The notes below the pieces were generated by a model. It made no database searches. It had not been told where the DNA came from and worked only from the letters and a program-made list of their open reading frames with translations. Shown one piece after another: positions 15,385 to 23,056 of a DNA stretch of 64,000 nt. Each line of letters begins with the position of its first letter. The first letter of the stretch is position 1. Position numbers and translations under genes: made by a program. This DNA is from Chlamydiales bacterium. GTDB taxonomy: Bacteria; Chlamydiota; Chlamydiia; Chlamydiales; Simkaniaceae. The stretch covers positions 372,001-436,000 of the forward strand of contig JACKPR010000002.1 of assembly GCA_024233395.1 (NCBI GenBank), read 5' to 3'.

Positions 15385-16980
15385 ATGTCATCAGAAACAA
15401 ATGGTGAATTTAGCCGTATTCGTACCATATTATGGCCGATCCATCGATGGGAGATTAAAAAATTCTTTCCTCTTCTCATTCTTTATGCATTGATTTGCTT
15501 TAACTATCACCTCTTGAAAGCTGAAAAAGATACTCTTGTCATTACTGCTAATGATGCAGGAGCTGCGGTGATCCCCTTTATCAAAATCTGGGTGATCTTA
15601 CCAATGGCTCTACTGATCACCTTTCTCTTTACACGCCTCTTCAATAAATTTTCTCAGGAAAAAGTTTTTTATATAATGACCGGGAGCTTTTTAGCCTTTT
15701 TTGCCCTCTTTGCTTTCGCTTTATTTCCTTTGCGTGATGTCATTCACCCCCATGGACTTTGTAATCAACTTGAATCGATCTGTCCTCGTGGTTTCGCTGG
15801 TCTTATTGGAATGTTCCGTTATTGGTCGTTTACCCTTTTCTATGTGATGGCAGAACTCTGGGGAACAGCGATTATGTCTGTTCTCTTCTGGGCTTTTGCT
15901 AATGAGATTATGACTGTTAAAGATGCTCAACGGTTCTATGGAATATTGGGTGTGGGAGCCAACGTTTCTTCGATCTTTGCAGGCCAAATTGCAATCTTTG
16001 TTTCAAGTCAGTTTTTTGATCTTTCTTTTATCTTTGGGTCAGATACTTGGAGACAAAGCCTAGGACTTGTGACCACAATTGTTATCTTTACTGGACTTCT
16101 TTCTATTGCTCTTTTCCGTTGGTATACTGCCTACGTCATTCATCGAGATCCAAGAATGAGGGAAGTCCATACAAAAAACCATCACGAACGTAAAAAAGTT
16201 AAGATGGGAATGCGCAAGAACTTTGCTTATCTTGCGAAATCAAAATATCTCCTTTGCATTGCCGTTCTTGTCATCGGATTCAATATCGCAGTGAATATGG
16301 TAGAGATTATCTGGAAGGATCAAATTCGTCTTGCCTACCCTAATCCTAACGAATTTAGAGCTTATATGGGCAGTGTCGTTAAGGCTATTGGATTCCTTTC
16401 GACATTTGTTGCTATCTTCATCAGTGGGAACTTGATTCGAAAAATGGGTTGGACTTTCAGCGCTTTGATTACCCCTGTCGCTCTCCTTGTAACAGGATTC
16501 TTCTTCTTTGGAATTCTCCTTTTCCAAGATAACCCAACTCTCAATGCTTGGAGCGCTGCTCTTGGGTTTACCCCTCTTGCTCTTGGCGTCCTCTTTGGAA
16601 CGATTCAAAATGTCTTCTCAAGAGGGTGTAAATATACTCTTTTTGACACAACCAAAGAAATCGCCTTCATTCCTCTAAGTTCTGAATCAAAATTCAAGGG
16701 GAAAGCTGCAATTGATGGCGTAGGCTCTCGATTAGGAAAAACGGGAGGCTCAATTATTCATAGTGGACTCCTCATGTTCTTTGGAAGCATTTCCCTCAGT
16801 ACACCCTTTGTTGGAGCCTTTCTCCTCCTTGTCGTTTTAGGGTGGATTGTTGCAACTAAATCTCTTGGAAAACAATTTAATAGCCTCACTTCTCATCATG
16901 AAAAACTCGATATCGAGGATGAAGCACCTATTCCAACAGGAGAACATGCTCCTCAGCAAGTCTCCGCTAAACCGACATAA
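15385..16980 (+). CDS. Nucleotide transporter (ATP/ADP translocase family), copy 1
   Basis: 531-residue polytopic membrane protein of the NTT/TlcA family found in chlamydiae, rickettsiae and plastids; it imports host nucleotides, typically ATP for ADP. About 11-12 hydrophobic segments are visible. The family signature KDTLVITANDAGAAVIPFIK near residue 50 and the GVGSRLGKTGGS segment near residue 445 are present. AGGAG precedes the ATG. It is a close paralogue of the next gene, with most residues identical outside the C-terminal tail. Exchange specificity cannot be read from sequence; in Chlamydia Npt1 exchanges ATP/ADP and Npt2 is a nucleotide:proton symporter. Confidence 0.93.
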   Translation: MSSETNGEFSRIRTILWPIHRWEIKKFFPLLILYALICFNYHLLKAEKDTLVITANDAGAAVIPFIKIWVILPMALLITFLFTRLFNKFSQEKVFYIMTGSFLAFFALFAFALFPLRDVIHPHGLCNQLESICPRGFAGLIGMFRYWSFTLFYVMAELWGTAIMSVLFWAFANEIMTVKDAQRFYGILGVGANVSSIFAGQIAIFVSSQFFDLSFIFGSDTWRQSLGLVTTIVIFTGLLSIALFRWYTAYVIHRDPRMREVHTKNHHERKKVKMGMRKNFAYLAKSKYLLCIAVLVIGFNIAVNMVEIIWKDQIRLAYPNPNEFRAYMGSVVKAIGFLSTFVAIFISGNLIRKMGWTFSALITPVALLVTGFFFFGILLFQDNPTLNAWSAALGFTPLALGVLFGTIQNVFSRGCKYTLFDTTKEIAFIPLSSESKFKGKAAIDGVGSRLGKTGGSIIHSGLLMFFGSISLSTPFVGAFLLLVVLGWIVATKSLGKQFNSLTSHHEKLDIEDEAPIPTGEHAPQQVSAKPT

Positions 16981-16992
16981 AAAATAATTTTA

Positions 16993-17017
16993 ATCTCAGT
17001 CTTAAGAGATCCTTTTT
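16993..17017 (+). terminator. Weak terminator between the two transporters
   Basis: ATCTC/GAGAT stem with an eight-base loop and a T5 run. It is short, so read-through is likely. Confidence 0.3.
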
Positions 17018-17052
17018 GAAGTACTGAAGGGCCAAGGAATAAATAATTCAGA

Positions 17053-17080
17053 TTGTCAAATATCACCTCCCTGTTATAAT
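17053..17080 (+). promoter_or_regulatory. Promoter of second nucleotide transporter
   Basis: TTGTCA (17053-17058), 16-base spacer, TATAAT (17075-17080), a duplicate of the promoter at 15167. Confidence 0.75.
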
Positions 17081-17116
17081 AGTGGGCCTAACAGAGATTT
17101 TTCACGCTGGAATAAG

Positions 17117-17152
17117 ATGTTAAAAAAGCTTTTGAGGCGAGGCGAGTTGTGA
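17117..17152 (+). CDS. 11-aa upstream ORF in transporter leader, copy 2
   Basis: Predicted peptide MLKKLLRRGEL, matching copy 1 in its first nine residues and in length. It lies 111 bases before the transporter start. A weak GGA ribosome site precedes it. Confidence 0.45.
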   Translation: MLKKLLRRGEL

Positions 17153-17263
17153 TACTAGCTTCTACCTCGGATAAAAAGTTCTTCTTTTCTTCACTGGGTA
17201 AAACGTTATCTTGTTACCTCCTACAATCTAAAATATTTATCTTTCGAACTCTTGAGGAGCTGT

Positions 17264-18859
17264 ATGGCGTCGGGAAATAGTGGCGAATTTAGCCGTATTC
17301 GTTCGTACTTATGGCCGATTCATAACTGGGAAATTAAAAAATTTCTTCCCCTTCTGGTTCTTTACGCACTCATTTGTTTTAATTACAGCCTTCTGAAAGC
17401 AGCAAAAGATGCTCTTGTCATTACTGCTAATGACTCTGGAGCAGCTGTTATTCCGTTCATTAAGATTTGGGCAATTCTTCCCATGGCCCTTCTTGTAACC
17501 TACCTCTTTACACGCCTCTTTAATCGATTTACTCAAGAAAAAGTCTTCTATATCATGATTGGAAGCTTCTTAGCCTTTTTTGCTTTCTTTGCACTCGTTC
17601 TTTATCCTCTCAGAGATGTCATCCATCCTCATGGATTCTGCAGTTATTTCGAAGGAATTTCCCCCCAAGGATTTGGGGGATTAATCGGAATGATTCGCTA
17701 CTGGTCATTTACCCTTTTTTATGTGATGGCAGAACTTTGGGGAACAGCGATTATGTCTGTTCTCTTTTGGGCTTTTGCTAATGAAATTATGACTGTCAAA
17801 GATGCAAAGCGCATTTATGGGATCTTAGGTGTTGGTGCAAATATTTCTGCAATTTTTGCAGGACAAATCGCCATTCTTGTTTCGGGAGAACTCTTTGATC
17901 TCTCCTTTATTTTTGGATCTGATTCTTGGGGACAGAGTTTAGGTCTTGTCACGACAATCGTTGTCTTTACAGGATTTCTTTGCATGGCCTTATTCCGCTG
18001 GTATAATACTCATGTCATTGGCCGTGATCCCCAAATGAAAGAAGAACAAACCAAGAACCACCATGAGCGTCGGAAAGTCAAAATGGGAATGCGCAAGAAC
18101 TTTGCTTATCTTGCCAAGTCAAAATATCTCCTTTGCATTGCCGTTCTTGTCATCGGATTTAATCTAGCAATTAATATGGTAGAAATCATCTGGAAGGATC
18201 AAATTCGCCTTGCCTATCCCAACCCTAACGACTTTAATGCCTATATGGGGAAAGTTTTAAAAGCGATTGGATTCCTGTCTGCCTTCATCGCTTTTTTCAT
18301 TAGTGGTAATATGATTCGAAGAATGGGGTGGACCTTTAGCGCTTTAATCACTCCTGTTGCTCTCTTAGTAACTGGAGTCTTCTTCTTTGGGGTTCTCCTT
18401 TTAAATGATAACCCCACTCTGAATGCTTGGAGCGCTGCTCTTGGTTTTACACCTCTTGCTCTTGGCATCCTATTCGGAACTCTTCAAAATGTGTTCTCGC
18501 GGGGGTGTAAATATACCCTTTTTGATGCGACAAAGGAAATTGCTTTCATTCCTTTAAGCTCTGAATCAAAACTTAAAGGAAAAGCAGCAATTGATGGTGT
18601 GGGTTCTCGATTAGGAAAAACAGGAGGTTCTATTATTCATGGTGGACTTCTCATGTTTTTCGGAAGCATTTCCCTTAGCACCCCTTTTGTTGGAGCCTTT
18701 CTCCTTCTCGTCGTCTTAGGGTGGATTGTTGCAACTAAATCTCTTGGAAGACAGTTTAATCGTCTCACTTCTCAGGATGAAAAGCTCGATATCACGGATG
18801 AGACTCCTGAAACAGTAAATGAATCAACAACACAACGAGTCTCTGTCAAAGCGACTTAG
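17264..18859 (+). CDS. Nucleotide transporter (ATP/ADP translocase family), copy 2
   Basis: Second NTT paralogue, also 531 residues when started at ATG 17264, which has AGGAG four bases before it, as in copy 1; an upstream in-frame start at 17252 would break this match. The membrane core is nearly identical to copy 1, while the cytosolic tail after about residue 500 has diverged. One visible difference in the signature region is LLKAAKDALV here against LLKAEKDTLV in copy 1. The pair looks like a recent tandem duplication that carried its promoter and leader along. Divergent substrate preference is possible but unproven. Confidence 0.93.
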   Translation: MASGNSGEFSRIRSYLWPIHNWEIKKFLPLLVLYALICFNYSLLKAAKDALVITANDSGAAVIPFIKIWAILPMALLVTYLFTRLFNRFTQEKVFYIMIGSFLAFFAFFALVLYPLRDVIHPHGFCSYFEGISPQGFGGLIGMIRYWSFTLFYVMAELWGTAIMSVLFWAFANEIMTVKDAKRIYGILGVGANISAIFAGQIAILVSGELFDLSFIFGSDSWGQSLGLVTTIVVFTGFLCMALFRWYNTHVIGRDPQMKEEQTKNHHERRKVKMGMRKNFAYLAKSKYLLCIAVLVIGFNLAINMVEIIWKDQIRLAYPNPNDFNAYMGKVLKAIGFLSAFIAFFISGNMIRRMGWTFSALITPVALLVTGVFFFGVLLLNDNPTLNAWSAALGFTPLALGILFGTLQNVFSRGCKYTLFDATKEIAFIPLSSESKLKGKAAIDGVGSRLGKTGGSIIHGGLLMFFGSISLSTPFVGAFLLLVVLGWIVATKSLGRQFNRLTSQDEKLDITDETPETVNESTTQRVSVKAT

Positions 18860-18880
18860 TACTTTGTATAAAACTCATTC

Positions 18881-18900
18881 ATTCAGAATAGGTTCATAGC
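18881..18900 (+). repeat. Dispersed motif (G)GATAGGTTCA, copy 3
   Basis: Matches 8011-8030 at 18 of 20 bases, continuing through CATAGC. It lies between the second transporter and the DedA gene. Confidence 0.55.
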
Positions 18901-19030
18901 TTCAAATAAAAAGTTAAAACTTTCTGAAAAATATACTCAAACATATTTTTGATAAATAGTATAATCCTTTGAAAGCTAAAGTAGAGATTGATCTTCTAGT
19001 TTTATTGAACACTATGCGATAATTGAAGCT

Positions 19031-19648
19031 ATGCAACAAATCATAAACTTTATCGTTGAAAATAGCAGTTTTGCTCCATGGATTTCTTTTGGACTCATCC
19101 TCCTTGCAGGATTTAATGTTCCGATTAGTATTGATGTCATCATGGTCCTTACGGCATTTTTAGCTGCTACAACGATTCCAGAACTTACACCACACCTATT
19201 TATCAGCGTCCTTTTAGGAACTTACTTTTCTGCTTGGATTTGTTATTGGATGGGAAGAAAAGTTGGAATCAAACTTCTTAAAATTCGTTATTTTGCAAAA
19301 CTTCTTCCTCAGGAGCGCCTCCAAAAGATGGGAACTTTTTATGAAAAGCATGGCCTTCTTACTTTAATGATTGGACACTTTATCCCTTTCGGATTTCGGA
19401 ATTGTCTTTTTATGACAACAGGAATGAGTAAAGCAAATTTTGTAAAATTTATGTGGCGTGATGCCTTTGCTTGTACCCTATGGGTCAGCGTTTGTTTTTT
19501 CTCCTTTTATCAATTAGGACATAGCTATGAAATCCTCTTGAAAAAGGTAAAATTGTTAAATCTTTTTATATTTTTAGTTTTCGGTGTGACGGTAATTACC
19601 ATTGTCTGTTATAAGAAATATAGAAGAAACCGTGCCAAAGTGGAGTAA
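19031..19648 (+). CDS. DedA family membrane protein
   Basis: 205 residues with the VTT/DedA layout: an N-terminal re-entrant region, then GHFIPFGFRNCLFMTTGMSK, which matches the conserved F/GRF(x)PxxR...AG core, and C-terminal spans. DedA proteins are linked to lipid-carrier recycling (undecaprenyl phosphate and phosphatidylethanolamine flipping) and to membrane homeostasis. The next gene, pgsA, also acts on phospholipids and begins just past the stop, so co-expression is likely. A GATAAT box lies seven bases before the ATG with no clear ribosome site. Confidence 0.8.
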   Translation: MQQIINFIVENSSFAPWISFGLILLAGFNVPISIDVIMVLTAFLAATTIPELTPHLFISVLLGTYFSAWICYWMGRKVGIKLLKIRYFAKLLPQERLQKMGTFYEKHGLLTLMIGHFIPFGFRNCLFMTTGMSKANFVKFMWRDAFACTLWVSVCFFSFYQLGHSYEILLKKVKLLNLFIFLVFGVTVITIVCYKKYRRNRAKVE

Positions 19649-19658
19649 TATCTTTTCA

Positions 19659-20165
19659 ATGCTAAATCCTCCGAATAGTCTTTCTTTTTTGAGAGCCCCC
19701 CTGGCCCTCCTTTTTATTATAGAGAATACGACTCTTCGTCTTGTCATTGTTATTTTAGCGATGCTTTCAGATTGCGTTGATGGGTATCTAGCTCGACGGT
19801 ATCACTTTACGTCAAGATTCGGTGCAATTCTTGATCCAATGATGGACAAATTTTTTGTTTACGTCACGCTAAGCGTCCTTCTCTTTGAAGGACAAATAGC
19901 CTCCTGGCAAGCAGCAACGATGCTCTCACGTGACTTCTTTCTCTTCCTCTTCCTTTCCTATTTAGGAATCACTGGAGCCTGGAGAAATCTCGAGGTCAAA
20001 GCCATTCGTTGGGGAAAAGTCACAACAGCGGCTCAATTTATTGTTTTAATCGCTCTTGTTCTAAAAATTTCTTTCCCTCCACAGCTCTATTACCTCTTTA
20101 TCCTTTTTGGATGTTTTGCTTTTGTAGAGCTTCTCTTATTTAAAAAAAGAGCTTCTTCTGTTTAA
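19659..20165 (+). CDS. pgsA: CDP-alcohol phosphatidyltransferase (PgsA-like)
   Basis: Membrane enzyme joining CDP-diacylglycerol to an alcohol, probably glycerol-3-phosphate. The full signature D-x2-DG-x2-AR-x8-G-x3-D-x3-D is present in DCVDGYLARR then FGAILDPMMDK. Four to five hydrophobic spans. I prefer ATG 19659 (MLNPPNSLSFLR) as the start; a TTG at 19602 inside the DedA gene would add 19 residues. At 168 residues it is slightly short for PgsA. Chlamydia has a pgsA gene near its npt2-polA-rho cluster, consistent with this place. Confidence 0.85.
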   Translation: MLNPPNSLSFLRAPLALLFIIENTTLRLVIVILAMLSDCVDGYLARRYHFTSRFGAILDPMMDKFFVYVTLSVLLFEGQIASWQAATMLSRDFFLFLFLSYLGITGAWRNLEVKAIRWGKVTTAAQFIVLIALVLKISFPPQLYYLFILFGCFAFVELLLFKKRASSV

Positions 20166-20193
20166 TCCTTGAAGTTGTTAAAATAATCGGATT

Positions 20194-21408
20194 ATGAAGA
20201 CAAATACGATTTTTAATATTGGAATGGTCTTAGCCCTTCTCCTAGGAGGAATTTTTGGCTTTTTAAACCTCCCTTTTGTTAACGGGTTTGCAGAGATTAC
20301 AGGCAAGCTCTTTATAAGCATGCTCAAGTTGATTAGCCTTCCCATGATTTTTCTTGCAATCGTTTCAACACTCACTCGAATGACCTCTCTGAGTGAAGCT
20401 GGTTTCTTACTGAGAAAAATTTTAAAGTATACCCTCTTTACCACAGTGATTGCTGCAACAATCGGAATGGTTCTCTTCCTAGTAATTCAACCTGTTAAAT
20501 CAGCAGAAGCTGCCATTGCTGTTGTTCCAAAGCAAGGAAGCTATTTTTCTTTTCTTCTCAACATTATTCCAGAGCATATGGTTCAACCTTTCATTGAGAA
20601 CAACGTTTTAGGAATGGCTTTTATTGGGACCATTTTAAGTTTAGCCATTTTAAAACTTCCAAAAGATCAAAGCGCTCTTTTACGTGATTTTTTTGGGGCT
20701 CTTTTTGCTGCTATTTTAAAAATCACTTCCACTCTCATTTTATTAATGCCTATAGGAATCTTTGCTTTTACCGTTCAGTTTGTGCAAAACGTTCGCAGCG
20801 AAGCAAACCAACTGCAACAACTTCTGTTCTATGGCATTTGTGTGATTGCAGCTAATTTAATCCAAGGATTGATTGTCCTTCCTCTTATCTTAAAATTTAA
20901 AGGGATTTCCCCGGTTAGAACGGCAAAAGGAATGTTTCCAGCCCTCACTATGGCCTTTTTCTCAAAATCCTCAAATGCAACCCTTCCCCTAGCTCTTGAT
21001 TGTGCAAAAAACCGAGTAGGGATTTCAGATAAGACAGCAAGTTTTAGCCTTCCCCTTTGCTCCATTATTAATATGAATGGGTGCGCGGCTTTTATCCTCA
21101 TCACTCTCTTTTTTGTTTGCTCAAGTCAAGGAATTCATTTTACTCTTTGGGAAATGATCCCCTGGATCTTTCTATCGACTTTAGCAGCGATTGGAAATGC
21201 AGGCGTCCCTATGGGATGTTTCTTTCTAACCACTGCCTTTTTAATTGGCATGGGTGTTCCGATTGAACTCATGGGAATGATTCTTCCCCTCTACTCACTT
21301 TTTGATATGATTGAGACAGCTCTCAATGTTTGGTCTGACAGCTGTATCACAACAGTTGTCGATAAAGAGCTAAAAGTTCCTGCTTCACAAACTCTTGCAA
21401 AAGCATAA
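20194..21408 (+). CDS. gltT: Dicarboxylate/amino acid:cation symporter
   Basis: DAACS family (GltP/GltT/DctA) sodium- or proton-coupled importer of glutamate, aspartate or C4-dicarboxylates. The serine-rich re-entrant loop (FFSKSSNATLPLAL) and the LCSIINMNGCAAF segment, which corresponds to NMDGTA in relatives, are present. Eight spans are expected in its 404 residues. The change from NMDG to NMNG affects a cation-site residue and could alter coupling. It is followed by a strong hairpin. Confidence 0.88.
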   Translation: MKTNTIFNIGMVLALLLGGIFGFLNLPFVNGFAEITGKLFISMLKLISLPMIFLAIVSTLTRMTSLSEAGFLLRKILKYTLFTTVIAATIGMVLFLVIQPVKSAEAAIAVVPKQGSYFSFLLNIIPEHMVQPFIENNVLGMAFIGTILSLAILKLPKDQSALLRDFFGALFAAILKITSTLILLMPIGIFAFTVQFVQNVRSEANQLQQLLFYGICVIAANLIQGLIVLPLILKFKGISPVRTAKGMFPALTMAFFSKSSNATLPLALDCAKNRVGISDKTASFSLPLCSIINMNGCAAFILITLFFVCSSQGIHFTLWEMIPWIFLSTLAAIGNAGVPMGCFFLTTAFLIGMGVPIELMGMILPLYSLFDMIETALNVWSDSCITTVVDKELKVPASQTLAKA

Positions 21409-21418
21409 TACTTTTATT

Positions 21419-21468
21419 TATAGCTAAAACAGTTTAAAATTGGGATGATTTAAACTGTTTTAGCTATA
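21419..21468. repeat. 34-bp repeat, copy R1, extended to a 20-bp perfect hairpin
   Basis: TATAGCTAAAACAGTTTAAA (21419-21438) is perfectly inverted at 21449-21468 around a ten-base loop. It lies between convergent genes and can serve as a two-way terminator. The left half belongs to a repeat also found at 21831, 55847 and 63743. It supplies the stop codon of the minus-strand gene. Confidence 0.75.
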
Positions 21469-21815
21469 GTTGCTTTGCCACAATAGACGCAAAATTTCCA
21501 TCGTCTTTCAATTTGCTTTGAGCAACCCTCACACTTTTTGAGAGCAACATCATGCCAATTATCATTTCTATGATAGATCACTTGGAAGATAATAATAATG
21601 ACAGGGATGGTTGTACTAATCTGTTTCACAAAAAAAATAAGAGAGCGTTCCTCATAAGCTGTAAATGCTAAGATCCCAAATCCAATCGCAAGCAATATGT
21701 TGTATGTTAAAGAGATATCCCGAACTTCTTTATGCACATGAATCTTCCAGATTTGAAACCAATAACTGACAGAAAGGATAAAAATTGCAATCCAGGATAG
21801 TATGTATAAAAGCAT
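21450..21815 (-). CDS. PQ-loop-like membrane protein with C-terminal zinc ribbon
   Basis: 121 residues. The first 80 contain three hydrophobic spans with SYWFQIWKIHVHKEVRDIS, which resembles a PQ-loop/SWEET-type repeat. The last 35 carry two CxxC pairs (CEGCSKQIERRWKFCVYCG), a zinc ribbon. The gene is bracketed by inverted copies of a 34-bp repeat, and its stop codon lies in one of them, which hints at mobilisation or decay of a longer gene. Function unknown. Confidence 0.6.
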   Translation of the reverse strand: MLLYILSWIAIFILSVSYWFQIWKIHVHKEVRDISLTYNILLAIGFGILAFTAYEERSLIFFVKQISTTIPVIIIIFQVIYHRNDNWHDVALKKCEGCSKQIERRWKFCVYCGKATIAKTV

Positions 21816-21830
21816 TGAAAAGATCCGGGT

Positions 21831-21862
21831 AAATCATCCCATTTTAAACTGTTTTAGCTATA
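21831..21862. repeat. 34-bp repeat, copy R2 (inverted relative to R1)
   Basis: Reverse complement of the R1 left half with one base missing. Together with R1 it flanks the PQ-loop/zinc-ribbon gene. Confidence 0.7.
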
Positions 21863-21985
21863 AAATATGGATAGATTCTTGTCTAGGGCAGGGCCTTAAA
21901 ACTTCAGATTAACATATTCTTGAATCAAATGAATCTCCTTGATACGATGCGTATAATTTGAATCTTTTATTATTAGGAAAAAGTT

Positions 21986-23038
21986 ATGGATATAAAACGG
22001 GAATCGATTTTTATTTCTGCGATACGCACTCTTTGCAACGCACTTGGTGGGATGATTGGAATCATCATCGGTTTGATTGTCATCATCATTGTTGTTGCCG
22101 TGTTAGCAAAACCTCAAATGGTTTCTGATAAAACCCAACTCATTATTGCTGCTGATGCAGAAGGAAATCGAGAACTTCTTTCTAATTCAGCCCCTGTTGT
22201 TTTGAGAATGAATATCCATGGCGTCATTGGAACAAGGGATCTGAATGCTAAAACGATTGAATCTCAACTTCTCGACTCAAGAACTGGAGCCCTCAAAGGG
22301 GATCGCGTAAAAGCTATTTTCCTCCATATCAATTCTCCTGGAGGAACAGCTTTTGATGCCTATGATATCTATTCCCGCCTCATTGAATATAAGGAAAAGT
22401 ACAAAGTTCCCATTTATGCATATGTTGATGGAATGTGTGCCTCAGGAGGGATGATGATAGCCTGTGCTGCAGAGAAAGTTCTCTCTGCACCTATTGGAAT
22501 CATTGGGTCTGTTGGTGTTTTAATGGGCCCCAACTTTAATTTTTCAGGACTAATGGAAAAGTATGGAGTGGAACAACTTACCCTCACAAAAGGGAAAGAT
22601 AAGGATATGCTCAGCCCCTACCGTGCATGGAAACCAGGCGAAGACCAATCCCTTAAAGATATTATTGATCATGACTATACTATCTTTGTCGATATAGTGA
22701 CCAAAGCCCGTCCTGAAATGAATAAAAATAGTTTGATCAATGTCTATGGAGCTCAGGTCTATGACCCCTTCAAAGCTCAGCAGTATGGTTACATCGATAA
22801 TGGGAAAAGTAGTTACAGCCATGCCCTCACTGAGCTTGTCAAAGCGGCAGATATTACTGATGAGTATCAAGTCATTGAACTTAAAGTCCTCCATCCGGTA
22901 TTATCAGACCTAATTGAAGGGAAATCTCCCATTCTCACCGGAAAAGTAAAACATGAACTTGGACTCCCCTCTGAACTACCTCCTGAACTCCTGAATCGTC
23001 CTTTATACCTATATGCCCCAACCCTTCAATCTCAGTGA
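21986..23038 (+). CDS. sppA: Signal peptide peptidase / SohB-type serine peptidase (S49)
   Basis: Membrane-anchored S49 peptidase that degrades leftover signal peptides. An N-terminal membrane anchor (about residues 22-42) is followed by one catalytic domain. The nucleophile lies in MCASGGMMIAC and the general-base lysine in TKGKDKDMLSPYR, while HINSPGG forms the oxyanion loop. Length 350 resembles SohB/short SppA. It heads the sppA-polA-coaE-rho run, the order I recall as CT494 to CT491 in Chlamydia. Confidence 0.9.
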   Translation: MDIKRESIFISAIRTLCNALGGMIGIIIGLIVIIIVVAVLAKPQMVSDKTQLIIAADAEGNRELLSNSAPVVLRMNIHGVIGTRDLNAKTIESQLLDSRTGALKGDRVKAIFLHINSPGGTAFDAYDIYSRLIEYKEKYKVPIYAYVDGMCASGGMMIACAAEKVLSAPIGIIGSVGVLMGPNFNFSGLMEKYGVEQLTLTKGKDKDMLSPYRAWKPGEDQSLKDIIDHDYTIFVDIVTKARPEMNKNSLINVYGAQVYDPFKAQQYGYIDNGKSSYSHALTELVKAADITDEYQVIELKVLHPVLSDLIEGKSPILTGKVKHELGLPSELPPELLNRPLYLYAPTLQSQ

Positions 23039-23056
23039 GAAACACCATGAACAAAA

